Source: an uncultured Campylobacter sp.
Lineage (GTDB): Bacteria > Campylobacterota > Campylobacteria > Campylobacterales > Campylobacteraceae
DNA: 64,000 bases
NCBI RefSeq assembly: GCF_937980635.1
Contig: NZ_CALJPG010000030.1
Coordinates: 20,318 to 84,317, forward strand
Direction of reading: 5' to 3'
Shown here: positions 40,472 through 48,598 of the stretch, piece after piece
How positions within the stretch are numbered: the first letter of the stretch is position 1
Layout: each line of letters opens with the position of its first letter
Program-made: the position numbers and the translations under genes
The notes under the pieces: generated by a model
The model's input: the letters and a program-made list of their open reading frames with translations, nothing else
Database searches by the model: none
What the model was told of the DNA's origin: nothing

Positions 40472-41833
40472 ATGATAGGCATAGTGATGTTTGCGGCAGC
40501 GCTTTTTATGCTGCTACTGGGATTTCCAGTTGCGTTTACGTTCGGTGCTGTAGCGGTGATTTTCGGCTTTATCTACGGACTTAGTGAGGCGTGGGATTAC
40601 GCGCAGGGCTTTGAAATTTTAACCGAAGCTTTCGAGGATATGAGCAGGCAGTTTTTTTCACTGATGCCTAATAGAATTTACTCGATTATGGAAAATCAGC
40701 TGCTAATTTCGGTGCCGCTTTTTATTTTGATGGGTATGATTTTGCAAAAGACTCGCCTTGCGGAGCGTTTATTAGAGTCGATGGCATTTTTATTCGGCGG
40801 CGTACGAGGCGGCGTGGCGATCAGCACCGTTTTGGTAGGCGCGTTACTTGCGGCTACGACGGGCATCGTGGGTGCGACTGTCATCGCTATGGGCGTTATC
40901 AGTTTGCCCGTGATGATGAAATACGGCTACGATAAGCCACTGGCTACTGGCACTATCGCTGCTGCGGGCACGCTTGGGCAGATTATCCCGCCCTCGATCG
41001 TGCTGATTATTTTAGGTGATATACTTTCGGTCTCTGTAGGTGATCTTTTCTCCGCAGCAGTTATTCCAGGGCTCGTGCTAGTGGGTTTTTACGTGATTTA
41101 TATTGCGATTATTTCATATATTTGCAAAGATTATGCGCCGCCTGTTCCGCCGCTAGAGGGGCTTAGCAAATCAAAGCAAATTTTTATCGCGCTTAAAAAC
41201 GTCGTGCCGGTGCTTGTGCTGATTTTGCTCGTTTTGGGATCTATTTTTGCGGGCATCGCTACGCCTACGGAGAGCTCGTCGGTAGGCTGCTTGGGTGCGA
41301 TAGCGCTAGCTGTTTTATACCGCACGTTTTCGTTTAGGCTGATCTATGACGCGCTAAAAAATACCGCTAAAATTTCAGGTATGGTTTTTATGATTTTGAT
41401 GGGCGCCACGGCATTTTCGATGATTTTTTCTTACACGGGTGGAGATGAGGTCGTAAAAAATTTTATGGAAAATCTGCCCGGTCAAGCATGGGGATTTATC
41501 GCGCTTACGATGGTAGTTATCATAGTGCTTGGATTTTTTCTCGATTATGTCGAAATTTCATATATCATTTTGCCGATACTTTTGCCGATAGTAGAGTCTT
41601 TGCATATCAATCCCGTGTGGTTTGCGATCTTAATCGCTGTAAATTTACAAACATCGTTTATGACGCCGCCATTTGGATTTTCGATATTTTTCTTAAAGGG
41701 CGTGACGCCGCCGCAAATCCATACCACGGACATTTATAAGGGCGTACTGCCTTTTATTTTATTGCAAATTCTAGTGCTATTAACGCTCGCAATCTTTCCG
41801 GGGGTTTTCGGTTTAAAAGCTTTTTTAGGCTAG
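40472..41833 (+). CDS. TRAP transporter large membrane subunit (DctM-like)
   Basis: The 453-residue protein is the channel-forming TRAP subunit, with about twelve helices. It shows the family segments LLGFPVAFTFGAVAVIFG near residues 11-28, SVPLFILMGMILQKTRLAERLLE near 76-98, GTIAAAGTLGQIIPPSIVLIILG near 160-182 and FAGIATPTESSSVGCLGA near 262. I chose ATG 40472 over the in-frame ATG at 40424: an AGGTGG site precedes it and the product then starts directly in the first helix. The substrate is unknown; a C4-dicarboxylate or other organic acid fits pycB and pckA immediately downstream. Confidence 0.92.
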   Translation: MIGIVMFAAALFMLLLGFPVAFTFGAVAVIFGFIYGLSEAWDYAQGFEILTEAFEDMSRQFFSLMPNRIYSIMENQLLISVPLFILMGMILQKTRLAERLLESMAFLFGGVRGGVAISTVLVGALLAATTGIVGATVIAMGVISLPVMMKYGYDKPLATGTIAAAGTLGQIIPPSIVLIILGDILSVSVGDLFSAAVIPGLVLVGFYVIYIAIISYICKDYAPPVPPLEGLSKSKQIFIALKNVVPVLVLILLVLGSIFAGIATPTESSSVGCLGAIALAVLYRTFSFRLIYDALKNTAKISGMVFMILMGATAFSMIFSYTGGDEVVKNFMENLPGQAWGFIALTMVVIIVLGFFLDYVEISYIILPILLPIVESLHINPVWFAILIAVNLQTSFMTPPFGFSIFFLKGVTPPQIHTTDIYKGVLPFILLQILVLLTLAIFPGVFGLKAFLG

Positions 41834-41874
41834 AAATATTAAAATTCACGCTAAATTTAACATAGGAGCTAGAA

Positions 41875-43698
41875 ATGGCTAAAAAGCTTATCGATGTTAT
41901 GGATACGACCTTTCGCGACGGATTTCAGTCGGTTTTTGGCGCGCGCGTGGCGATGCAGGACTTCTTGCCTGCCGTTAGCGCGGCCAAAGACGCCGGCATC
42001 ACGCACTTCGAGTTTGGCGGCGGCGCGCGGTTTCAGAGCCTGTATTTTTACCTAAACGAAGACGCCTTTGAGATGATGGATAAATTTAGAAGCATCGTGG
42101 GGCCTGAGGCGAACCTGCAAACTCTTAGCCGCGGCGTAAATACCGTCACGCTCGATACAGGCAGCCGCGAGATCATCGATCTGCACGCCAAGCTTTTTGC
42201 CAAGCACGGCACGACGACGATTCGAAATTTCGACGCGTTAAACGACGTGGAAAATTTAAAATTTAGCGGCGAGTGTATACATCGTCACGGCCTTAAACAC
42301 GAAGTCGTGGTTACGATGATGGATCTGCCACCTGGATGCAGCGGCGCGCACGATGCTGCGTTTTATGAGAGAATTTTGCGTCAAATTTTAGACGCGCAGA
42401 TTCCGTTTGATAGCGTCTGCTTCAAAGACGCAAGCGGCACCAGCAGCCCGCAGAAGGTCTATGAGACGATCAAGCGCGCGCGTAAAATTTTAGGCGACGG
42501 AGTGCATATCCGCTTGCACACTCACGAGACGGCGGGCGTTAGCGTCGCGTGCTACCAGGCTGCGCTCGTTGCGGGCGTAGACGGCATCGACCTTGCCGCG
42601 CATCCCGTAAGCGGCGGCACGAGCCAGCCGGACATCCTCACGCTGCTGCACGCGACGAAGGGGCAAAATTTCGACCTGGGCCTAGACGCAGAGAAAATTT
42701 TAAAATACGAAGAGGTTTTGGGCGAGTGCTTGAAGGATTATTTTATGCCGCCAGAGGCTACGCAGGTAAGCCCGCTCATTCCGTTTTCACCGATGCCCGG
42801 AGGCGCGCTTACAGCAAACACCCAGATGATGCGCGATAATAAAATTTTAGACAAATTCCCAGCCGTCATCAAGGCTATGCGCGAGGTCGTAGAAAAGGGC
42901 GGTTTCGGCACGAGCGTGACGCCGGTTAGTCAGTTTTATTTCCAGCAGGCGTTTAACAACGTAATGTTCGGCCCGTGGAAAAAGATCGCCGAGGGCTACG
43001 GCAAGATGGTGTTAGGCTATTTCGGCAAAACGCCCGTTAAACCCGATGAGGGCGTGATTAAGATGGCGGCGGAGCAGCTGGGACTACAGCCTACGACCAA
43101 GCACGCCGTAGATATCGCCGATGCCGACGAGAGCAAGAGCGTCGCGTATGCGCAGAAACTTCTACGCGAGCAGGGCGTCGAGCCTAGCGAGGAGAACATA
43201 TTCATCGCGCTTGCGTGCAAAGAAAAGGGCATCGCGTTTTTAAAAGGCGAGGGCAAGGTGATGAGCCGCAAAAAAGAGGACGTAGCACCCGCCGCAAGCC
43301 ATCAAAGCGGTATTTCTAAAAATGGCAAATTTGACGTTAAGATTAACGGCAAAATTTATAGCGTAGAATTTGCCGGACAAAACGTACTCGTAAACGGCGA
43401 TCAATACGACGTCAGCTTCAATACCTCGGCACCCGCAAAGCCACAAGTACAAGCCGCTCCTGAAAGCAAGGCAAGCGGCGCGGACGGCAACGAAGTAAAA
43501 GCGACGCTTCCTAGTAACGTATTTAAAATTTTAATAAAGGAAGGCGACGCTGTTAAGGCGGGACAGAATGTCATCGTTCTTGAAGCGATGAAGATGGAGA
43601 TAAATATCGAAAGCCCGCGTGACGGTGTAATCGATAAAATTTTAGTTGCTCAAGGCGATACGGTCGATGCCGATCAGGTGCTCGCGATTTTAAGATAA
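41875..43698 (+). CDS. pycB: Pyruvate carboxylase subunit B / oxaloacetate decarboxylase alpha-type protein
   Basis: The 607-residue protein has an HMG-CoA-lyase-like carboxyltransferase domain (DTTFRDGFQSVFGAR near residues 10-24; HTHETAGVSVACYQAA near 211 with a metal-binding histidine pair), a PYC/OADA conserved domain (about 300-460) and a C-terminal biotinyl domain with EAMKM and the attachment Lys at about 573. It moves carboxyl groups between biotin and pyruvate or oxaloacetate. In C. jejuni the homologue, next to pckA, is the B subunit of an anaplerotic two-subunit pyruvate carboxylase. No A subunit is adjacent, and no OadB/OadG is present, so PycB is preferred. An AGGAG site precedes the ATG. 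Confidence 0.9.
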   Translation: MAKKLIDVMDTTFRDGFQSVFGARVAMQDFLPAVSAAKDAGITHFEFGGGARFQSLYFYLNEDAFEMMDKFRSIVGPEANLQTLSRGVNTVTLDTGSREIIDLHAKLFAKHGTTTIRNFDALNDVENLKFSGECIHRHGLKHEVVVTMMDLPPGCSGAHDAAFYERILRQILDAQIPFDSVCFKDASGTSSPQKVYETIKRARKILGDGVHIRLHTHETAGVSVACYQAALVAGVDGIDLAAHPVSGGTSQPDILTLLHATKGQNFDLGLDAEKILKYEEVLGECLKDYFMPPEATQVSPLIPFSPMPGGALTANTQMMRDNKILDKFPAVIKAMREVVEKGGFGTSVTPVSQFYFQQAFNNVMFGPWKKIAEGYGKMVLGYFGKTPVKPDEGVIKMAAEQLGLQPTTKHAVDIADADESKSVAYAQKLLREQGVEPSEENIFIALACKEKGIAFLKGEGKVMSRKKEDVAPAASHQSGISKNGKFDVKINGKIYSVEFAGQNVLVNGDQYDVSFNTSAPAKPQVQAAPESKASGADGNEVKATLPSNVFKILIKEGDAVKAGQNVIVLEAMKMEINIESPRDGVIDKILVAQGDTVDADQVLAILR

Positions 43699-43704
43699 GC
43701 TCTA

Positions 43705-43734
43705 AAATTTAGGCGGGCGCTTCCGCCTAAATTT
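43705..43734. terminator. Perfect 12-base-pair hairpin after pycB
   Basis: AAATTTAGGCGG (43705-43716) pairs exactly with CCGCCTAAATTT (43723-43734) around GCGCTT. Both arms end in AAATTT, an inverted pair of that hexamer. No long T-run follows, but the stem's own distal T-rich arm may serve. Confidence 0.7.
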
Positions 43735-43782
43735 CATGGCGATCATCCTCGGTGCTTAAGCGAGCTCACCTAAATTTTAAGC

Positions 43783-43788
43783 TATAAT
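43783..43788 (+). promoter_or_regulatory. Predicted -10 box for pckA
   Basis: Perfect TATAAT 43 bases before the pckA ATG, after the pycB hairpin, so pckA has its own promoter. Confidence 0.6.
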
Positions 43789-43830
43789 AGCGCAATCTTT
43801 TATCAAAATTTAATTTAAAAAGGACGCAAA

Positions 43831-45414
43831 ATGACAACTCCGAACGATCTGGATAAACTAGGTCTTAAAAATATCAAAAAAATCAACCACAACCTAAGCT
43901 ACGACGAGCTTTTCGAGCTTGAAAAGGCAAGGGGTGAAGGGCGCGTGTCTAGCAACGGCACCTTTATGGTAGATACCGGCATTTTTACGGGTCGCAGCCC
44001 CAAAGATAAGTATTTCGTAAAGCAGGACCCGAGCCAAAAATACATCGCCTGGGGCAAGATAAATCAGCCTATCTCAAAAGAGCTTTTCGATAAGCTTTTA
44101 GCCAAAGCCAAAGCCCAGCTAAGCGGCAAGGAAATCTTTATCCAAGACGCATTTTGCGGCGCTAGCAAATCCAGCCGCAAAAACGTTCGTTTCGTAACCG
44201 AAGTCGCGTGGCAGGCGCATTTTGTTAAAAATATGTTCATCCGTCCAAACGAGAGCGAGCTAGCTAAATTTAGCCCTGATTTCGTCGTTTACAACGCGTG
44301 CAAATGTAAAAACGAAGATTACGCGAGCGACGGGCTTCACAGCGACGTTTTCGTTATTTTTAACGTTGAGGAAAACGTCGCGGTTATCGGCGGCACCTGG
44401 TACGGCGGCGAGATGAAAAAGGGAATTTTTTCTATGATGAACTACTGGCTGCCGCTTGAGGGCAAGCTAAGCATGCACTGCTCGGCAAACGTGGGCAAAG
44501 AGGGCGACACGGCGCTATTTTTTGGTCTAAGCGGCACGGGTAAAACGACGCTATCGACCGATCCTAATCGCAAGCTAATAGGCGATGATGAGCACGGCTG
44601 GGACGATGAGGGGATATTTAACTTCGAGGGCGGCTGCTACGCGAAGTGCATAAATTTAGACCCGAGCAGCGAGCCTGAAATTTACGCCGCGATCAAACGC
44701 GACGCGTTGCTTGAAAACGTGGTCGCCAACGAGGCTGGCATCGTGGATTACAAAGACGGCAGCAAGACTGAAAACACCCGCGTCAGCTACCCGATCTATC
44801 ATATCGAGGGCTACGAGCCAAGCTCCGCGGGCGGCCATCCCAAAAACATAATCTTCCTAACCGCCGACGCATTCGGCGTTTTGCCGCCGGTCGCAAAGCT
44901 TACTAAAGAGCAAGCGATGTATTATTTCCTAAGCGGCTACACGGCCAAAGTCGCAGGCACCGAGCGCGGTATCACAGAGCCGGTGGCGACCTTTAGCGCG
45001 TGCTTCGGCGAGCCGTTTATGCCGCTGCACCCGACCGTTTACGCTAAGCTGCTGGGCGAAAAGATCGACAAGCACAACGTCAGCGTCTATCTCGTAAACA
45101 CCGGCTGGAGCGGCGGCGCGTACGGCGTGGGCAAGCGAATGAGCATCAAAGCCACGCGCGCGTGCATAAACGCGATCCTTGACGGCAGTATCAAAAAGTG
45201 CGAATTTGAAAATTTCGAGAAATTTAACCTCGCGATCCCAAAAGAGCTCGCGGGCGTCGAGACGAAGCTGCTAAATCCGATCAACACGTGGACGCACCCG
45301 GCGGAGTATAATATCACGCGCGATAAGCTCGCAAAGATGTTTGAAGAGAATTTCAAACGCTACGAGGATGTAAAAGAAGGGGTCGAGTTTGCTAAAGCGG
45401 GCCCTGCGGCTTAG
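43831..45414 (+). CDS. pckA: Phosphoenolpyruvate carboxykinase (ATP)
   Basis: PckA converts oxaloacetate plus ATP to PEP, the entry to gluconeogenesis for an organism living on amino and organic acids. The 527-residue length is normal. Motifs are FTGRSPKDKYFV near residues 50-61, GGTWYGGEMKKGIFSMMNYWLP near 189, the P-loop GLSGTGKTTLS near 231-241, DDEHGWDDEGIFNFEGGCYAK near 252-272, and the C-terminal NTGWSGGAYGVGKR near 421. AAAAGGAC precedes the ATG. The end overlaps the TTG start of the next gene by 26 bases. Together with pycB it sets PEP-pyruvate-oxaloacetate balance. Confidence 0.98.
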   Translation: MTTPNDLDKLGLKNIKKINHNLSYDELFELEKARGEGRVSSNGTFMVDTGIFTGRSPKDKYFVKQDPSQKYIAWGKINQPISKELFDKLLAKAKAQLSGKEIFIQDAFCGASKSSRKNVRFVTEVAWQAHFVKNMFIRPNESELAKFSPDFVVYNACKCKNEDYASDGLHSDVFVIFNVEENVAVIGGTWYGGEMKKGIFSMMNYWLPLEGKLSMHCSANVGKEGDTALFFGLSGTGKTTLSTDPNRKLIGDDEHGWDDEGIFNFEGGCYAKCINLDPSSEPEIYAAIKRDALLENVVANEAGIVDYKDGSKTENTRVSYPIYHIEGYEPSSAGGHPKNIIFLTADAFGVLPPVAKLTKEQAMYYFLSGYTAKVAGTERGITEPVATFSACFGEPFMPLHPTVYAKLLGEKIDKHNVSVYLVNTGWSGGAYGVGKRMSIKATRACINAILDGSIKKCEFENFEKFNLAIPKELAGVETKLLNPINTWTHPAEYNITRDKLAKMFEENFKRYEDVKEGVEFAKAGPAA

Positions 45415-46738
45415 GCTTCTGGGCCTCGGGGCGATCTGCGCGCTTTTTGCCGCATGCGAAAACACCCCTTCAAATTTAAAACAGCCGCTTGTTGCGATGA
45501 GCGGCTTTTCCTTTTACGACGATCCGTTAAGCTACATCAACAATGTGCGCGCAAAATCGGGGCTAAATCAGCTTTCGCAGAATGAAATTTTAAACACCTC
45601 TGCGCTTAATCACGCAAAATATGTCGTCGCAAACGAGGCGATGTCGCACGACGAGACCCCGGGCAAGCCGAATTTTACGGGCGAGAATCCGTCAAAGCGC
45701 GCTTTTTACGCAGGCTATAGTGCCGTCGTGAGGGAAAATTTATCCTATAATTCAAGCGATCTTAAAAGCGCGATCGATGGGCTTTTAAGCGCGATTTACC
45801 ATAGATTTGCATTTTTGGATTTTGCCTCGGATGAGATCGGCATCGGCTATTTTGAGCACGGCAAAAAAAGTAGCTACGTTTTTGAGATGGGAAATTCGCG
45901 CCTCAACGCCTTTTGCTCGCGGAATTTAAACGACGAAGGAAGCGGCAAATTTCTACTTGGGATGTGTAAAAACGAAACGCTACGGATGAGGGAGGATAAG
46001 TTCAAAAGCGCTACCGCGCTAAACTCGCACCCTTACGTCTACTACCCGAACGACGAGCCCGCGCTTGCGTTTTTCAGCAATGAAATTCCAGACCCCATGC
46101 CAGAGTGCAAAATCACCGCAAACCCCGTAAGCGTGGAGTTTAATGCCGAGGGGCCGCCCGTAACGATGAAAAGTTTTAAAATTTACGAAGGCGGCAGGGA
46201 GCTTCAAAACGTTAAAATTTTAGACAAAAACTCCGATCCTAACGCCATTTTAAGTGATAGGCAGTTCGTGCTTTTCAGCCGAGATGTTTTTAAATTCGAC
46301 GCCAAATACGGCGCAGAGTTTAATTACGAGCAGGGCGGCAAGCAAAAAACACTACGGTGGGAGTTTATCACGCAAGCGCCTAAATTTAGATACTTCGTCG
46401 TGCAAGGCGGAGAAAATCTGAGCGTGAAAAACGGTGCATTTTACGATATATTCGTAGCTCCCAAAGACTGCAACGATTTGATGAAAAGCTACAAAACCAG
46501 CTACTCCTTTATGGATAAGCCCGAAATTTCAAGCCCCGCGGCAAATATGCTGCGCGTAAAGCTAAACGGCGCAAAGGGCGCAAAGCTTGAAATTTCGACT
46601 GATAACGGCGCGGTAATAAACCTGTATTTAAGCGACGACTCCAAAAGCTACGGTGGCATGGGTAAAATTTACGCCGCAATTGCGGTGGTTTTAGCAGCGA
46701 TCATTTTGTTTTATCTTTTGGCAAGAAAGCGAAGATGA
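45389..46738 (+). CDS. CAP/SCP-domain envelope protein
   Basis: The 449-residue protein starts with a basic signal sequence and possible lipobox, LGAICALFAAC (Cys23), so it is probably a lipoprotein; the Phe at -3 makes the lipobox imperfect. A CAP/SCP domain follows at about 45-165. It includes INNVRAKSGLNQL, LNHAKYVVANEAMSHDE with the conserved histidines, and a GENPSKRAFYAGY/RENLSY stretch; CAP proteins bind lipids or cleave cell-wall peptides. A long beta-rich region comes next, and a C-terminal membrane helix (about 420-444, ending LLARKRR). The TTG start overlaps pckA, and the signal peptide supports it. A terminator follows. Confidence 0.8.
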   Translation: MLKRALRLRLLGLGAICALFAACENTPSNLKQPLVAMSGFSFYDDPLSYINNVRAKSGLNQLSQNEILNTSALNHAKYVVANEAMSHDETPGKPNFTGENPSKRAFYAGYSAVVRENLSYNSSDLKSAIDGLLSAIYHRFAFLDFASDEIGIGYFEHGKKSSYVFEMGNSRLNAFCSRNLNDEGSGKFLLGMCKNETLRMREDKFKSATALNSHPYVYYPNDEPALAFFSNEIPDPMPECKITANPVSVEFNAEGPPVTMKSFKIYEGGRELQNVKILDKNSDPNAILSDRQFVLFSRDVFKFDAKYGAEFNYEQGGKQKTLRWEFITQAPKFRYFVVQGGENLSVKNGAFYDIFVAPKDCNDLMKSYKTSYSFMDKPEISSPAANMLRVKLNGAKGAKLEISTDNGAVINLYLSDDSKSYGGMGKIYAAIAVVLAAIILFYLLARKRR

Positions 46739-46756
46739 TAGGCGAGGCCTATTTTT
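46738..46756 (+). terminator. Terminator after the CAP-domain gene
   Basis: ATAGGC (46738-46743) pairs with GCCTAT (46747-46752) around GAG, followed by TTTTG; the stem begins at the last base of the stop codon. Confidence 0.65.
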
Positions 46757-46840
46757 GCGACCTCTGCTTTTGTCTGCGTGCACAGGAGCGCATAATGCTA
46801 TTCGGCGTGAAATTTAATGCAGAGCCCTACTTTTAAATTT

Positions 46841-47395
46841 CTAAATTTCATCTCCATTTATCTCATCCGCAAGTTTTAAAATTTTATCCTGCACTGCCTC
46901 GGGCGCATAGATATCCATCCACTCTATTCCGTTTGATGCGTTAAAAAGCACGGCGATCCGCCCCTCGCTCATCGCGCGCTTGGCAAGCTTGGTCGCCGAG
47001 GGGCTGTTGCCCATATTGGGCGTCTCGTCTATGCTTATCTCGGCGCAGCGGCGTAAAATAGGTGCCAAATCAAACTCTCCCTCGAGCAAAATAATAACCG
47101 AGCCTCGCCTAAAGCTGCAAGCGTTCCAAAATATTTCGGCGCCGTTTATGCATTCGCGCGAGAGATCGAGGCGAAATTTACCCCGCTCGCGCACGAGAAA
47201 ACTAAACTCGTTTAAGTTTAGCGGATGCTCTACGCTACCGAATGCCCCCACGATGCTATCTTTGCGGCCGTTATAGACATAGGCGGCGAGCGCATTTTGC
47301 AGTAGCGGCGCGATGATCTGATCATGCGCGCTCGTATGGTCGCCTTCTCTGGCGCGACCTGCGATCTTTACAAAAAACGGCTTGAAATACTCCAT
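46841..47395 (-). CDS. Hypothetical cytoplasmic protein
   Basis: I do not recognise this 184-residue protein (MEYFKPFFVKIAGRA...). It has no signal peptide or membrane helix. Segments such as QIIAPLLQNALAAYVYNG, GSVIILLEGEFDLAPIL and GRIAVLFNASNGIEWMDIY alternate strand and helix, giving an alpha/beta look. It may resemble SseB-like or enhanced-serine-sensitivity proteins, but no defining motif is present. Its ATG is preceded on the minus strand by TAAGGAGC. It is a single gene, about 210 bases downstream of the PP-loop ATPase gene on the same strand. Confidence 0.65.
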   Translation of the reverse strand: MEYFKPFFVKIAGRAREGDHTSAHDQIIAPLLQNALAAYVYNGRKDSIVGAFGSVEHPLNLNEFSFLVRERGKFRLDLSRECINGAEIFWNACSFRRGSVIILLEGEFDLAPILRRCAEISIDETPNMGNSPSATKLAKRAMSEGRIAVLFNASNGIEWMDIYAPEAVQDKILKLADEINGDEI

Positions 47396-47605
47396 AAACG
47401 CTCCTTAAGCTTATAAAACTTGCTCGCTTTTACTTTTAAATTTAACGCTCGCAGCGGTTAAATTTAGCTAGCTCGCCGCCGCATTTTCGGCTCGTTTTTC
47501 GGGCGTCGCCGTTTAAATTTTACTCTTGTATCTGCTATCGCAGCTTTTTGCGCTTATGTATCGTTTTTACGCCTATCAAATACAACCTGGATGGCGGTTT
47601 AGATT

Positions 47606-48589
47606 TTACACAAAATACTCGCGCGCAGCATCCTTGCTTTCAAATGGGCTTGTGCTCAGCTCGCTGCCGTCTATGAGCAGGGCATAGCTGCGCGCGGCGT
47701 CCGTTTTGGCATAGGTCAGCGCCAGCCTCGCCGCAAGCTCTCTATCCGCCTCGCTCGCGCCTCTACTTAGCAGGCTTAGCGCGCCCACGACGTCATCTTT
47801 AAATTTTATCTCGCTAAATTTCGTATTTTGCACGGCGGCAAGCTTTTTGTTATCGCTCTCGTCGCGTCCGATTATGAGCTTGGCGCCCTCAGGTAGGCGC
47901 AGATGACGCCCGAATTTTAAAATTTCAGCGTCCGCGGGCGTTTCGATCTTTTCAAATTTTACCGCATCCTTGATCCGCTCGCTGAAGCTCTGCACGGTTA
48001 GCAGACAGCCTCCTGCGGGCGTTTCATAATCCTCAAAGCCGAACTCCGCCGCCAGCTGCATCTGTCTAGCCCGCCCGCGCCCGCTGATGTCAAGCAGCGC
48101 GCCCCTATCTACCCAGCCCTTGATCTCGGGCGTCGTGAGCGGCAGTAGCTTCGCGCACAGCGGACGCAGGATCAGCCCCTCCTCATCGCCGCTAAGCCCG
48201 CCGACCTGAGCTAGAGCCTGCGCGCGCTGGCTCATCGGGCGCTGTCCGAGCACCTCGCCCGTGATGATGAAGCTCGCCCCTTCGCCTTGCAGCATCGCAA
48301 GCGCGGTCTTAAACATATATCCGTGACAGTCGATGCAGGGGTTGAAGTGCTTGCCATAGCCGTATTTGGGCTCGAAAAGCACCTGCCGCAGATATTCGCT
48401 TCTGATATCGACGCTTTTAAAATCCGCCCCCGCAGCAGCGGCTCTGCGGCGCATGATCTCGCTCTTATCGTCTTTGCCGCCAAATCCGATATCCATATTC
48501 AGCGCGAGCACCTCGATGCCTTGCGAGACGATGAGTTTGACCGCGAGCATGGAGTCAAGCCCGCCGCTAAAGAGCGCCAATGCCTTCAT
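47606..48589 (-). CDS. PP-loop ATPase, tRNA-thiolation type
   Basis: The 327-residue protein begins with a PP-loop, ALFSGGLDSMLAVKL (SGGxDS at about 8-13), which adenylates a substrate. It follows with PCIDCHGYMF near residue 84-93, a CxxC placed like the cysteines of MnmA/ThiI/TtuA tRNA sulfurtransferases, and ITGEVLGQRPMSQ near 110. The C-terminal half (about 180-327) includes ETPAGGCLLT and then an NFACT/DUF-like fold of unknown function. A tRNA-modification role is the best inference, with another substrate possible. It begins nine bases after the dnaG stop with GGAACG upstream, so the two are probably co-transcribed. Confidence 0.75.
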   Translation of the reverse strand: MKALALFSGGLDSMLAVKLIVSQGIEVLALNMDIGFGGKDDKSEIMRRRAAAAGADFKSVDIRSEYLRQVLFEPKYGYGKHFNPCIDCHGYMFKTALAMLQGEGASFIITGEVLGQRPMSQRAQALAQVGGLSGDEEGLILRPLCAKLLPLTTPEIKGWVDRGALLDISGRGRARQMQLAAEFGFEDYETPAGGCLLTVQSFSERIKDAVKFEKIETPADAEILKFGRHLRLPEGAKLIIGRDESDNKKLAAVQNTKFSEIKFKDDVVGALSLLSRGASEADRELAARLALTYAKTDAARSYALLIDGSELSTSPFESKDAAREYFV

Positions 48590-48598
48590 TTCGTTCCT

